Positions 35,093 to 44,847 of a stretch of DNA of 64,000 bases are shown here, piece after piece (the first letter of the stretch is position 1; each line of letters begins with the position of its first letter). A model generated the notes under the pieces. That model did not search any database and was not told the DNA's origin. It was given only the letters and a program-made list of their open reading frames with translations. A program made the position numbers and the translations under genes. Source of the stretch: Mesorhizobium sp. AR07 (GTDB lineage Bacteria; Pseudomonadota; Alphaproteobacteria; Rhizobiales; Rhizobiaceae); the NCBI RefSeq assembly GCF_024746815.1, contig NZ_CP080529.1, forward strand, positions 1 through 64,000, in the 5' to 3' direction.

Positions 35093-36295
35093 TCATGACC
35101 GCCCCCATGCGCGATGAATGAGTGCGGCGATCTCCGAGTTCACCGCGTCCAGCGATTCGAGCGCCCGGTCGTACGTTGAACGGGTAAAAGCCGATTTCTC
35201 CACCTCGTAGAGCGTCTGTTTCGTCAGGCCTGCATCCGAGATTGCCGTCGACTTTAGCATGGGGCTTTCGAGGATCTGACCAGCCAGCATCGACTGCATG
35301 AAGCCAACCATCTGCGCCTGTGGAATGTCTGTCGGTTCGTAGCGCGTGATCAGATAGCGAAACCAATCCAGATCGATCCGTGCGCCGGCATCCTTGATGG
35401 TCTTCAATATGCCGCCGAGCATCAGCAGGAACTGGCTCATCGACATCAGGTCGAGCATCTGAGGATGAACGGTGATGAGAACCGAGGTCGCCGCCGACAT
35501 CGCCGTCAAGGTGAGATAGCCGAGTTGCGGCGGGCAATCGACAACGACGACGTCATAGCGGTCGTCCACCTCGGACAACGCCTTTGCGAGCCTGGTGAAG
35601 AACTGTCGGCCAGCGCTGGACGATTTGTCCTGCATGGCGAGCGGCGTGTCGTACTCATACTCCTGCAGCTCGAGACTGGCTGGGATGATATCCAGGCCAG
35701 GAAAATTCGTCGCCATGATCACGTCGGCTATGGACTTGCGCTCGTCATCGTAACGGATAGCCTCATACAAAGAGAGGTTGAGATCGAGTTCCGGCTGGAA
35801 GCCGTGCAGGGCGGAGAGCGAGGCCTGCGGGTCGAGATCGATTGCAAGGACGCGGTGGCCGGTCAGCGCCAGGTGCTGGGCGAGGTGGGCGGCGGTCGTT
35901 GTCTTGCCGCTTCCGCCCTTGAAATTGACGACGGCAACCACTTGGAGCTTGTCGCCCGGCTTACGGTGGGGGACGTATTTTTTGACCTCGGTCCTGCCAT
36001 GCCGATCCAGAAAGTGGCGCAGCTCAAGCATCTGCTCAGCGCTATAGGACCGGCGCCCCGAGGGGACCTGCTCGGGCATAGGTCCCTTGCCTTCCAGATG
36101 GAGGCGCTTCAGATTGTTCTGCGACACCCCCAGATAGTGGGCGACCTCCGCCATCGAAAAAGACCGGAGTGTCTTTGTCGCATTGGGCGGGAACTTCTCC
36201 ATACGAAGCTGGTTGAGCCGTCGGGATATCTCTGCGCCTTGCTCGAGGATTTTCTCATCGAACTCAAAGCGTGGCAGCCGCATGGCAATGGTCAT
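35093..36295 (-). CDS. repA: RepA ParA-like partition ATPase
   Basis: This 400-residue ParA-family ATPase has a helix-turn-helix N-terminus (FSMAEVAHYLGVSQNNLKRL), a deviant Walker A VNFKGGSGKTTTAAHLAQHL (around 125) and VLAIDLDPQASLSAL. Walker B is VVVVDCPPQLGYLTL. With RepB it partitions the plasmid and represses the operon promoter. ATG 36295 is chosen because family members start a few residues before FDEKILEQGAEISRRL; the frame is open to 36379. First gene of repABC. Confidence 0.92.
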   Translation of the reverse strand: MTIAMRLPRFEFDEKILEQGAEISRRLNQLRMEKFPPNATKTLRSFSMAEVAHYLGVSQNNLKRLHLEGKGPMPEQVPSGRRSYSAEQMLELRHFLDRHGRTEVKKYVPHRKPGDKLQVVAVVNFKGGSGKTTTAAHLAQHLALTGHRVLAIDLDPQASLSALHGFQPELDLNLSLYEAIRYDDERKSIADVIMATNFPGLDIIPASLELQEYEYDTPLAMQDKSSSAGRQFFTRLAKALSEVDDRYDVVVVDCPPQLGYLTLTAMSAATSVLITVHPQMLDLMSMSQFLLMLGGILKTIKDAGARIDLDWFRYLITRYEPTDIPQAQMVGFMQSMLAGQILESPMLKSTAISDAGLTKQTLYEVEKSAFTRSTYDRALESLDAVNSEIAALIHRAWGRS

Positions 36296-36531
36296 TTCTT
36301 GTCGAAACCTGAATTGGCGCTTTTTGTGAGCAATCCACTCAACAAGCGCCATTAAGCTCCGATTCGGAAAGCCCGGCAAGAAGTTTTAGGTTAACAGAAG
36401 GTTAACGACGCCCCCATGCTTCTTGCTGCCCTATGCTGACGTCTCGACAACAGCTAGGCTCATTTGCGGGAGAACGACAAGCGTCCTGCGCTGCAACTAA
36501 GTGCATGTTCTTTCTGTCAAAATGATCATTC

Positions 36532-36545
36532 TTTACGGCAGTAAA
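36532..36545. promoter_or_regulatory. parS-like site TTTACGGCAGTAAA upstream of repA
   Basis: This is the reverse complement of the site at 35071-35084, about 240 bp upstream of the repA start. A second small palindrome, AATGATCATT, lies just before it (36521-36530). Together they mark the regulatory region in front of repABC. Confidence 0.7.
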
Positions 36546-36549
36546 TTGC

Positions 36550-37416
36550 GGCCGTCAGGGGTAGGAATTGCAGGGTGCAGGCTCGCGCAGGAGGGCGTTT
36601 GGATCCCGCCGGTGGCCGAGGGGCTCTGGCGTCGCCGTATGGATCGAGAACTCGGCCGCCGGCATGCGCCTTGCTCCCATGCTGGCACGTGGGTGAAATT
36701 CGCCCACGCGCCTATGCTCTAAGCGCGTGAACGTAGGCGATACGAATGAAAGCAGCTTCGGCTGCTGTCCCGCCAGCCAAGGAGTGGTCTTCCCTTCATG
36801 AATGGTGGAGCAAGCCAGACCGCATTTGACGAATGAAAGAGGAGATGGGCAATGGGCGCAAAGCACTCGCGGCTTGTGCCGGCTGGCTTGCACCTGCTTC
36901 AACGCCAGACTGACGGCTTCAGGCTCTCGATTTTCCCGCTCGCATACAGGCCTGCTTTTGCGGGTCCTGCCGCAGAATCCGATCAGGGACTTCCAACTGG
37001 ACATCCGCAGACGTCGAGTGAGTCCATGGAATTTTCGCGCGTCTGAGATGCGAGGTAATTCCTTGCTTCATCATATTGGAGAGACGACAGATGCCAAGCG
37101 CGCGGAAGGTCGGCTATTTATCAGCGGGCGACGCAACCGGCGCATCCGCCTGCGAACGCTCGAGATCATTCAAAATAAGGCGCCGGAGCACTCTTCGACG
37201 GTCGGCGTCGTGGTCGGAGATAAGCGTGCGCGGTTTCACTCCATCCACTCGTTCCGGTCAACGGTGCCCTACGGACCTGAGGCGCACCGCCTTCGAACTG
37301 GCGATGCTTGAGACCATCTCTTGACCGCTATCATGACGGACGACGGTTGCATTCCGTGTGGTCATTTGCGCATTCTCTTTTTTGGGGTTGAGGCAGATTG
37401 GGGAGGGCGCCGGGGC
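36550..37416. other. Stretch of about 870 bp without a supported gene
   Basis: Frames exist on both strands (for example minus 36555-37004 and plus 36802-37311), but their compositions are not protein-like and none matches a family I know. I see no further palindromes of the parS type. Confidence 0.4.
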
Positions 37417-37623
37417 ATGGCGAACGCGAAGTATTATGTCTTCAAGGAGGCCGACGGCTGGAAGGTCCGCTACGACGGCAAGGACTATCCGTATGGCTCC
37501 AACACCGACGCCGTCCTGGCTGCCGTCAAAGCCGCAAACAGCGCGGCTTCGCAAGGGCATGCGGCAGAGGTGCTGGTTCAAGGCTTTGACGGCAAATGGC
37601 GCACAGAATGGGCCGGCGAGTAG
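37417..37623 (+). CDS. DUF2188 small protein
   Basis: This 68-residue protein starts MANAKYYVFKEADGWKVRYD and continues with AVLAAVKAANSAASQGHAAE and VLVQGFDGKWRTEWAGE, the compact DUF2188 fold. There is no signal peptide. ATG 37417 is chosen because the domain starts there, although the frame opens at 37321. The function of DUF2188 proteins is unknown. It stands alone between repABC and hipA. Confidence 0.75.
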   Translation: MANAKYYVFKEADGWKVRYDGKDYPYGSNTDAVLAAVKAANSAASQGHAAEVLVQGFDGKWRTEWAGE

Positions 37624-37778
37624 AGGCCTCAATACCGCGCGCCCCAGTCGGGGATTGAAAGGCTTGAATTTGCTGGGGCTGCGATGAAACTTGAGACGGC
37701 TAGAGTCATTAGACTGATCACTAAGCCCAATAGCCCGAGCCATTGACGCGGATGGCTTGGCTCGCCGCTAGACTGGGT

Positions 37779-39066
37779 CTATGGAACAGATAGATCGCCA
37801 GGTTCATCCCAGAGCGCCGCACATTTTCCAGCTCTAGCGATAATGGCTTCGGCAAGCCGGTCTGTCAGCGGATGAGCCAGGCCATCCGCTTTCGCAGCTT
37901 TGCCAACGTCGGCCAGGGTGTCGGGAATGGCTTCGGCTAGCCTGCGGATGCGGGCAATCGTCGCGTCCCGGTCGAGTTTCAGATCCTTATTGAGACGGTC
38001 CCATTGCGGAACGCTGATGTCGCGCAGGCGATATTCGCCACCGATCCGCATTGCAAGCCGTACCCGCTGCAAATCGAAATCGTAAGGGAGAATGCTTGCC
38101 ACATTATAGAGCGGCGCAAGCCGTACCACGCCACCGCGGCCGATCAGGACAGAATAGTTCTTGGCGTGGGCGTCGGTCCCGCCAATGAGCCAGTTGAAAA
38201 TCAGGGCGTCGACAAAACGTGCGACGTCTTCGCCCGGTTTACTTGACGTCTCCCGCAACTGACCAGCAATCGCGATAGCGCCGGGGACACCTTCGTTCTC
38301 GTATTTGCGGGTCGGCGACACGGCGAGCGCTTGGCACAAATCCTCCTGGTGGATGCGCACGATGCCGGTCGCCGTCGCTTCGCGGTCATAGCGCTCAATG
38401 ATTATGGCAACCTCGTCACCAAACCGCATCACGCGCGAGCGCGCGACGGCAAGTCCGAGCTTCCTGGCAAGGCGCAGGCATAAATGCTCGTTCTCGGCGA
38501 GGGCGTCGAATTCGCCTGTTGGCGGCTTCAGGATATGGGTGTGCGCCCGGAGGGGATGCCTCAGCGATTGTCCTGGAAGAGTAGGGCCGTCTTCGGCTAG
38601 GCGCCTGCAAGGCTGAGCTGGCCGGTATCGCGCGGCGATCGCCACGCGGCGTGATCGGCGCGCAACGCTGCCAACCGTTCTGCTATCATAGCTTCTTCGA
38701 GCCACTCTATGGGCGGCTGGGCGGCGCCGAGGAGCACATCGAGGCGATCGGGCTTCACAAACTGGACTGCGCCAGCACAGTCGTCACCGACATGGCCGAG
38801 AAGGGCGAAGGGGTTGTTCGCGGACACCTGAAATTGTCTTGCCCAGCGATCGAGAACGACCAGATTGTCTGGCAGAAGTCCCCATAGGAAAGCATCGACC
38901 TTTTTATTTGGATGCTCGCGCGCAGAAAGGGCAGCGACAGGGAAATGGGATACGACACATCGCCGTATCGCCAGTCGTCATCGTAGGTGAAGACAAACCT
39001 GCCGCGCTGGTCCTGCTCGATCGCGCCGATAACACGGTCATCGAGAAGTGCAAGGAGCTTGCTCAT
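37779..39066 (-). pseudogene. hipA: hipA kinase toxin, frameshifted
   Basis: HipA is recognisable across three frames. The N-terminus (39066 to about 38940) has LLALLDDRVIGAIEQDQRGR and YPISLSL. The middle part (about 38930-38600) has SANNPFALLGHVGDDCAGAV and RDTGQLSLAGA. The C-terminal kinase part (about 38590-37779) has HILKPPTGEFDALAENEHLC, LIFNWLIGGTDAHAKNYSVL and VRLAPLYNVASILPY, with the catalytic Asp region intact. At least two frameshifts, near 38935 and 38600, separate them, so no full kinase is made. Its ATG overlaps the hipB stop by 4 bp. Confidence 0.85.
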
Positions 39067-39332
39067 GACGGATCACGCGCGCGCTCGATAACTCGGTCAA
39101 TGTCGGTTGCTGATGGGTTTGTACCAAAGTCACCTAACGTCAGAGAAAGCCCCAATGCCGTAAAGGCACGCAGGATGAGACCAAGCTCGGCGCCTGGTTT
39201 TCCTTTTTCGACGTCGATCAGCCATTTGCGGCTGACACCGATATGCTTTGCGAGATGATCCTGATTTAGCTTAAGCCGGCGCCGCTGGTCACGGAGCGCC
39301 AAGCCAACATCTCGCGCGGTTCGTAGCTGCAT
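39063..39332 (-). CDS. hipB: HipB-type antitoxin
   Basis: This 89-residue Xre-family protein has the helix-turn-helix LNQDHLAKHIGVSRKWLIDV. HipB proteins neutralise HipA and repress the hipBA promoter. The upstream region 39333-39400 contains related inverted sequences (GTGTCACCATTC and CCAAACGGTGAC) that could be its operator. The cognate toxin is broken, so this gene may persist as a solitary antitoxin. Confidence 0.85.
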   Translation of the reverse strand: MQLRTARDVGLALRDQRRRLKLNQDHLAKHIGVSRKWLIDVEKGKPGAELGLILRAFTALGLSLTLGDFGTNPSATDIDRVIERARDPS

Positions 39333-39482
39333 GTGTCACCATTCGTTCACATGCTTTTATGACACCAAACGGTGACTTTTTCAATAAGAAACCGAACGGT
39401 AGCATTAACAAATGTGCATGAGCGGTGACATGCAGCTTGGCCCTTGTTCACCAAGTACACCCGGCGCTTTGAACGCCATAGA

Positions 39483-40184
39483 TCAAAACGTGCGACTCTC
39501 CAACGCGTATCCACCCAACCTGACAGTGCGAATAATGTCGCTATGGGATGACTGCTTGAGCGACTTTCGCAGCCGGCTGATATGGACATCCACCGTTCGC
39601 GGGCCGACATAGACATTGCCCGGCCAGGCCACTCCGACCAGGTCGTCTCGGCTGAGAACCTTCTCCGGGTTCTCAAGCATATGACGTAGCAGTTTGAACT
39701 CAATCGGCCCCAGCAGGATTTCCCTGCCGTTGCAAAGCACGTGATGCGTATCGATCTGCATTTCGATGTCAGCGTAGTTCAGTGACATCGCGCCATCCGA
39801 TCGTCGTCCGGATTGCCGGCCGGTCCCGAGTCTGGAACGCAGGTAGCCAAGCAGCTTAGCTGGCGCCAGCGGCCTGACAAAACCTTCGTCGATCCCGGAT
39901 TTCAGCAGCGCGATATGCTGGGTCTCGGCACCGTGAGCGATCAACGCGACCACGGGGAGGGCGCTGGTCCGGGCATCCTGCCTGAGGCGGCTACAGGTGT
40001 CCGCCATCTGATTGTCCGGCCGGCAGTCCAGCACCCAAGCATGGACCGGCGTTTCGGCGGCCAGTTCGAACATTTCGTCGACGTTGCTGGCCAGCGCACT
40101 GGTGAAGCCGTCCACCGCCAGGATGTGACTGAGCACCAGATAGAATTCCGCGTCATGCGAGCATATCGCGATCAGTGGCTTCAT
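39483..40184 (-). CDS. PhoB/OmpR-like response regulator with atypical receiver
   Basis: This 233-residue protein starts MKPLIAICSHDAEFYLVLSH. The receiver (1-115) keeps an Asp in VLDCRPD, but the usual Thr/Ser (ALIAHG) and Lys (VRPLAP instead of KP) of receivers are replaced. The C-terminal winged helix (145-233) has ILLGPIEFKLLRHMLENPEK and GPRTVDVHISRLRKSL. It probably regulates without classical phosphorelay, and no kinase gene is adjacent. The start at 40184 is preferred to 40244. A frameshifted paralogue lies at 55163-55865, on the other side of the metabolic cluster. Confidence 0.8.
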   Translation of the reverse strand: MKPLIAICSHDAEFYLVLSHILAVDGFTSALASNVDEMFELAAETPVHAWVLDCRPDNQMADTCSRLRQDARTSALPVVALIAHGAETQHIALLKSGIDEGFVRPLAPAKLLGYLRSRLGTGRQSGRRSDGAMSLNYADIEMQIDTHHVLCNGREILLGPIEFKLLRHMLENPEKVLSRDDLVGVAWPGNVYVGPRTVDVHISRLRKSLKQSSHSDIIRTVRLGGYALESRTF

Positions 40185-40365
40185 AATTCTCTCAGGCGGC
40201 GTGACACAATGCACATCTCTTGGCACACCCCATCTGTCAGGCAATTGCCGGATTTCCGAAGCATCCCCGGCTTTTCACCAACCACAAGGATCATTAGTCA
40301 GCCCGGCCACGGGCATCCCACAGCCTTCTCGATCGGGCACGACCTGTGAGCCCACTAGAATCAAC

Positions 40366-41529
40366 TCAATCGATGACTGGCAGCCGCTCCGGAGACAGTT
40401 CACTCAAAAACTCGATTCCGTTCTCGCGAACATAGATGACTTCCTCGAACTGGAAGACGGCGCCGGCGATTTCCAGCTTGGGCTCCAGGTGCAAAATCAT
40501 GCCCGGTCTTATGATTTCGGGATTATCCTTGGAGATGGAAGGAGGCTCGGTGACGTCGAGGCCTCCTCCGTGACCAATTCGAGAAACGAGACCATAGGCG
40601 GGTGGCAAGCCCGCGTCGCGCCAAAGCTGCTCAAAGGCACCAAAAACGTCCCCGCACGTCATCCCAGCCCTGACGCCGTTGGCGAGGGCCACCGTTAGCG
40701 CGCGCGTTCGCTCATAAGCGCCGATCTCCCAGCTTTCAGGCGAACCACCGCGCGCAATGCGGTTTCTATCGGCAGGATAGCCACCATAGGTGGAACGAAA
40801 ATCCGTCCAGGCATACTGGCCAGCCTGCAATGGCTGCATGCCGGGCGGCCGGCCGTAGTTGAACTCACCCCTGCAGAATGTCATGGCGATTGGATCAGCC
40901 CGCTCCGCTCCATTCATGATGATGCGGGCCTGGATCTGCCGACAAAGCTCGACCTCGGTAATACCTAGACGTGCTTGAGAAACGGCATCGTCGAATGCAG
41001 CGTTGACGATCTCAAACGAGATGCGCTTGAGTTGCGCTTCGAACGGCGATTTGATCACGCGTGTTCGCCACAGCGAATCCGTCGCGCGCTCCAGCCGGCC
41101 ACCACGCGCCCTCAATCCATCGACGATTTCCAGCGAGCCGCGGCCAGACATATCCTGTCCATAGTCGATCGCGGCTGTTGCCGTGGCAGCCGGATCGCGG
41201 GCGGAAATTTCCTGGACGATGGCGCGCGCGCCTTCCGCAAGGTAGCCCGCGTAGTAGACGATCGAAAAAGCTCTCGCCCTCATTTCAAGGTTTCTGGTCT
41301 CGATCTTGTTGGCGATGACGAGAAGGTCTCGTTGGTCAATCACCAGGAATAGGGGACGCGAGTGATAGCCCCAGGACAATGTCCGGTAGTCGGTGAAATA
41401 TTCAATGTTCTTCTGGTCGGTGAGCACCAGGAAATCAATGTCATCTTGGGCCATCTCGCGGCGGACCGCGGCGAGCCGCATGGTTAGCTCGTTCAGGGGC
41501 ACGTCGGGTGATGGTGGTGCTGGAAGCAT
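40366..41529 (-). CDS. M24 family hydrolase (creatinase/EutD-DoeA-like)
   Basis: This 387-residue protein has the creatinase/Xaa-Pro dipeptidase fold. An N-terminal domain (QKNIEYFTDYRTLSWGYHSR) is followed by the pita-bread domain. All five metal ligands are recognisable: Asp in TDFRSTYG, Asp in PADRNR, His in IGHGGGLDV, Glu in LHLEPKLE and Glu in FQFEEVIYV. Its length and the neighbouring EhuB-like transporter and DoeB-like deacylase suggest a ring-opening or amide hydrolase like the ectoine hydrolase EutD/DoeA. The actual substrate is not shown. It follows gntR on the same strand. Confidence 0.8.
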   Translation of the reverse strand: MLPAPPSPDVPLNELTMRLAAVRREMAQDDIDFLVLTDQKNIEYFTDYRTLSWGYHSRPLFLVIDQRDLLVIANKIETRNLEMRARAFSIVYYAGYLAEGARAIVQEISARDPAATATAAIDYGQDMSGRGSLEIVDGLRARGGRLERATDSLWRTRVIKSPFEAQLKRISFEIVNAAFDDAVSQARLGITEVELCRQIQARIIMNGAERADPIAMTFCRGEFNYGRPPGMQPLQAGQYAWTDFRSTYGGYPADRNRIARGGSPESWEIGAYERTRALTVALANGVRAGMTCGDVFGAFEQLWRDAGLPPAYGLVSRIGHGGGLDVTEPPSISKDNPEIIRPGMILHLEPKLEIAGAVFQFEEVIYVRENGIEFLSELSPERLPVID

Positions 41530-41592
41530 GGTCGTGTGCTCCTGGACTTCCTAAGATCAATGTTCTTGCGCCAGCCGGGCCGCCGTCGAGAG

Positions 41593-42336
41593 CTATTTCT
41601 TTTGCCTGGAGCCTTTGCGAGTCGCGTCGAGTTCCACCACGCATGCCAGGCGGTCAAAGGGGGATTCCGTCACTCCGAACACTGAGAAGTCCTTGTCGGT
41701 CGTGCTCAGTCGATAGAGGCGACGCAGTGTTGGGTATCCGTTTGCGATTGCGAAGGTCTGTTGTGCTTGCTCGGAGGCCGGCGCGGCATCAATCAGCAAT
41801 TTGGTCTTGGTGAATTGTGTTCCGTGATCGCGCAGCGCGTCGCTGATGAACTTTTTCCCGAACTCATCAACCACCTCATCCTTCAGCGAACGGGGCAGGT
41901 AGGAGGTGTCGTACATGATCGGGATTCCGTCCGCAGAAATCACCTTGCGAACGCACAGCATCAGCCCATCCGGCGGTTCGAGCACATCAAAGGCAGGATC
42001 GTAAATCTTCTCCCTCGTCAACGAGACGAGATCAATCGAGGGCTTCAGGCCGAGCCGCAGGGCGTCCTCAAAAGAGGTAAGAGAGAAATCGAGATCACGA
42101 ATAAACCTTCGTTGCTCCCTCACAAAAGTCCCCAGTCCCGGCACCGAACGCAAGATCCCGGCAGGTTGTAGGTCGCGCAACGCCCGCTTGATGGTGATGG
42201 CGCTTACCGCGAATTCCTCTGCCAAGGCCGCCGCGGAGGGCAGGGCTTCGCCTATGGCATACTCCCCAGCGCGCACCCGGCGCATGATTTCTTGGCGCAC
42301 GCTCTCGTGAAGAGCAGTCCCGATTTGTCCGGTCAT
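41593..42336 (-). CDS. GntR/HutC-type regulator with UTRA domain
   Basis: This 247-residue regulator has an N-terminal winged helix (VRQEIMRRVRAGEYAIGEAL, LAEEFAVSAITIKRALRDLQ) and a C-terminal UTRA ligand-binding domain (LMLCVRKVISADGIPIMYDT, YPTLRRLYRLS). Regulators of this group usually repress catabolic genes until a metabolite binds. Operator-like repeats lie just upstream of its own start, before the divergent transporter operon, and before mmgE/prpD. It lies upstream of the M24 gene on the same strand. Confidence 0.85.
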   Translation of the reverse strand: MTGQIGTALHESVRQEIMRRVRAGEYAIGEALPSAAALAEEFAVSAITIKRALRDLQPAGILRSVPGLGTFVREQRRFIRDLDFSLTSFEDALRLGLKPSIDLVSLTREKIYDPAFDVLEPPDGLMLCVRKVISADGIPIMYDTSYLPRSLKDEVVDEFGKKFISDALRDHGTQFTKTKLLIDAAPASEQAQQTFAIANGYPTLRRLYRLSTTDKDFSVFGVTESPFDRLACVVELDATRKGSRQKK

Positions 42337-42348
42337 TTCAGCCCCGCG

Positions 42349-42369
42349 TAGGTATACTAGGAATACCTA
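42349..42369. promoter_or_regulatory. GntR operator candidate 1
   Basis: This is an inverted repeat, TAGGTAT and ATACCTA around a 7-bp centre, located 13 bp upstream of the gntR start. Related sequences lie at 42477-42500 and 50858-50876. The site fits autoregulation of gntR. Confidence 0.65.
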
Positions 42370-42471
42370 TCGCATCGAGAGAGCGATGTCTATCCCCGCG
42401 TCGGGGTTGAAGCGCCGGCTTACGTCCGAGCGGCGCCCTTTACAAAACTCAAATATTTTCTTCATAAAAAT

Positions 42472-42500
42472 TTGACATACCTGTTATACCTAGTCTACCT
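42472..42500 (+). promoter_or_regulatory. Transporter promoter with GntR operator candidate 2
   Basis: A TTGACA hexamer (42472-42477) is followed directly by ATACCTGTTATACCTAG and TCTACCT, two tandem ATACCT units. The operator overlaps the expected -10 region, so binding would block transcription of the ABC transporter operon. Confidence 0.6.
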
Positions 42501-42533
42501 TTCTCAAGCGATCGACATTCCGGGGAGAATAGC

Positions 42534-43412
42534 ATGGGCACCTACCGGCTCCTTAAAACGATGACCGCCGTGGCGACAAGCTGCGCCATCCTCTTTGCAA
42601 ACACAGTCGCCTCGAAGGCTGAAACGACGCGAGAACGGGTCTTGCGGGAGGGCAAGATTGTCATCGGCATTTCCAATGGCGCGCCTTGGGGATTTCGCGA
42701 CAAGAATGGCGAACCTGCCGGCTTCCATCCCGAATTGATAAGGGCTGCCTTTGAGAGCCTCGGGGTCAGTAAAGTGGAAATCGTCGTCACCGAATTCGGC
42801 GCGTTGATACCCGCACTCACAGCGCAGCGTTTCGATGCGATTGCCGCCGGGCTCTACATTACGCCGGAGCGGTGCGCGCTCGTCGCTTTTAGCGACCCCG
42901 ACCTCAAGCTTGCGGACGCCGCCTTGGTCGCCCAAGGCAATCCGAAGACTATTCACAGCTACGCGCAAATCGCGGCAAACCCGGAAATTATGTTCGGCGT
43001 GGGACGCGGCAGCACCACCGCGAAGAATGCGGCAGCCGCGGGCGTGCAGGATGAGCGCATGCTGCTGTTCCCCGATATTCAGTCGAATGTTTCCGCGCTG
43101 CTCACAGGCAGAATCGACATTGCAGCTTTTTCGGCGCCGACAGTGGCTCGCATTCTTTCCGACGAGAACATCCGCGGGATCGAACGCGCATTGCCCTTCC
43201 AGGGGCTGGAGGAAAACGGACAGGAACGGTTCGGCTATTCGGCGATTGCGTTTCGCAAGGAAGACGGTGACCTTCGCGACTTGTACAACTCCCGGCTCAA
43301 GGCGCTTAAGCGCGACGGCACGGTCGCGCGAATCATGGCCAAGAACGGCTTCAGCGATCAAGAGAAGGCACCAGATCTGACCGGTGATCAGGTCTGCGCC
43401 GGGCAGGGCTGA
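42534..43412 (+). CDS. EhuB-like amino-acid/ectoine-type substrate-binding protein
   Basis: This 292-residue protein is a family 3 solute-binding protein with a Sec signal peptide (MGTYRLLKTMTAVATSCAIL ... SKA). The mature part has IVIGISNGAPWGF, VTEFGALIPALTAQRFDAIA and YITPERCALVAFS, a pattern close to the ectoine-binding protein EhuB. The ligand is therefore likely a small cyclic or zwitterionic amino acid derivative; ectoine itself is not proven. It begins the plus-strand operon, 126 bp before the first permease. Confidence 0.8.
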   Translation: MGTYRLLKTMTAVATSCAILFANTVASKAETTRERVLREGKIVIGISNGAPWGFRDKNGEPAGFHPELIRAAFESLGVSKVEIVVTEFGALIPALTAQRFDAIAAGLYITPERCALVAFSDPDLKLADAALVAQGNPKTIHSYAQIAANPEIMFGVGRGSTTAKNAAAAGVQDERMLLFPDIQSNVSALLTGRIDIAAFSAPTVARILSDENIRGIERALPFQGLEENGQERFGYSAIAFRKEDGDLRDLYNSRLKALKRDGTVARIMAKNGFSDQEKAPDLTGDQVCAGQG

Positions 43413-43538
43413 CCGGTTGCGATATGAACCAGCTGTGTTCCGATGGCCAGGCCCAACAGCATCGCCTTCCTCAGCCCGATTTGTGACGAATGGGCTTCTC
43501 AGTTGCAGTAAGGATCTCAAGATCAGGGATGTTCAAGA

Positions 43539-44198
43539 GTGACCATTGTTGAGATTTTCGGCGGCATTTTCCAAGGGTTTCGGGTAACGGCGACCGTGAC
43601 CGCATTGGGACTGCTGTATGCCGTACCCTTCGCCTTGATCTTTGGCGTGGCGCAATACCTGACCAAAGGCGTGGCACGTCTGGCCGTCACTGTGATCATA
43701 GAGTTCTGGCGCAGCTCCTCAGTGATCATCCTGCTGTTTGTCTTCTACTACGTCCTACCGGTCATCGGCATCCAACTGCCAGCGATCACCGTGAGCGCGA
43801 TGGTGCTGGGGTTGAATATGGGAGGATATGGAAGCCAGGCCGTGCGAGCTGGTCTCCAGTCCCTCGATCGAGGCCAGTTCGACGCCGCTTCGGCGCTTGG
43901 CCTCCCACGTCGGCACATCCTTTGCCTGATCGAGCTGCCGCAAGCCCTGACGAGAATGGCGCCGACTTTCATCAACCAGTTCATCCAACTGATCAAAGGC
44001 ACCGCGTTGGTTTCTCTCGTGACCCTAACGGACATGACGTTCCGGGCCAAGGAAATCGCCGAACTCGAATACAATCCTGTCGGCGTCTACACGTCGCTTC
44101 TGCTCGCCTATTTCGTCGTCTGTTATCCCGTCACGGTGCTTGGCCGATGGGTGGAGCAGCGCGCGGGCGCGGGGAGGGGTCTGACAAGTGAATTTTGA
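43539..44198 (+). CDS. HisM-type ABC permease 1
   Basis: This 219-residue inner-membrane permease of the polar amino acid family has about five hydrophobic segments. Its cytoplasmic EAA loop reads GLQSLDRGQFDAASALGLPR. It starts with GTG 43539 and overlaps the second permease by 11 bp. It forms the heterodimeric channel with the next gene product and corresponds in position and type to EhuC. Confidence 0.85.
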   Translation: MTIVEIFGGIFQGFRVTATVTALGLLYAVPFALIFGVAQYLTKGVARLAVTVIIEFWRSSSVIILLFVFYYVLPVIGIQLPAITVSAMVLGLNMGGYGSQAVRAGLQSLDRGQFDAASALGLPRRHILCLIELPQALTRMAPTFINQFIQLIKGTALVSLVTLTDMTFRAKEIAELEYNPVGVYTSLLLAYFVVCYPVTVLGRWVEQRAGAGRGLTSEF

Positions 44199-44847
44199 TC
44201 TTGCCTTTGCCCTCTCGACCGTTCCGACGATCCTAGGGGTCATCGGAACCACGATCGGCGTTGCGCTGCTGAGTTGCGCCGGCGCCTCAATCCTCGGGTT
44301 CAGCTTTGAGATCGCTCGGCGAGCGGGATCTGTACCCGGCTATCTGATGCGTTTCGCGATCGACTTCATCCGGTCAACACCTGTTCTGGCGTGGCTCTAT
44401 TTTCTCTATTTCGTCCTTCCTCATTGGGGTTTTACGCTGCCAGCGCTGGTGGTCGGCATACTGGGCCTGAGCATCTATTTCAGCGGATATCTGGCCGAGG
44501 TGTTCAAGGCAGGCATCGACGCCATTCCAAAGGGCCAAGCCGAAGCGGCGAAGGCGCTCGGATTGAACCGGATCGATGTGGTGTTCTTTATCCTGACTCC
44601 TCAGATGCTCCGCAATGTCGCAGCCCCTGTTGGGAACTATTTCGTCTCGATCCTGAAAGCGACGCCTTACCTAGCTGTCATCGCCGTGCCGGAAATGCTG
44701 GGCAGGGCCTTCGACATTGCCTCAGACACCTACCGCTATGCTGAACCGCTGACCGTCGTCGGCATCGTGTTTCTTGTCTTGGCTCTGACGATTGCGCAGA
44801 TGGTCAAGCTGCTTGAACGCAAGCTTCTTGGGCCGACAAGCCGATGA
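44188..44847 (+). CDS. HisM-type ABC permease 2
   Basis: This 219-residue permease has the EAA loop GIDAIPKGQAEAAKALGLNR and a matching set of membrane segments. It starts with GTG 44188, inside the end of the first permease gene, and overlaps the ATPase gene by 4 bp. The tight overlaps indicate strict co-translation of the transporter. Confidence 0.85.
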   Translation: MNFDLAFALSTVPTILGVIGTTIGVALLSCAGASILGFSFEIARRAGSVPGYLMRFAIDFIRSTPVLAWLYFLYFVLPHWGFTLPALVVGILGLSIYFSGYLAEVFKAGIDAIPKGQAEAAKALGLNRIDVVFFILTPQMLRNVAAPVGNYFVSILKATPYLAVIAVPEMLGRAFDIASDTYRYAEPLTVVGIVFLVLALTIAQMVKLLERKLLGPTSR

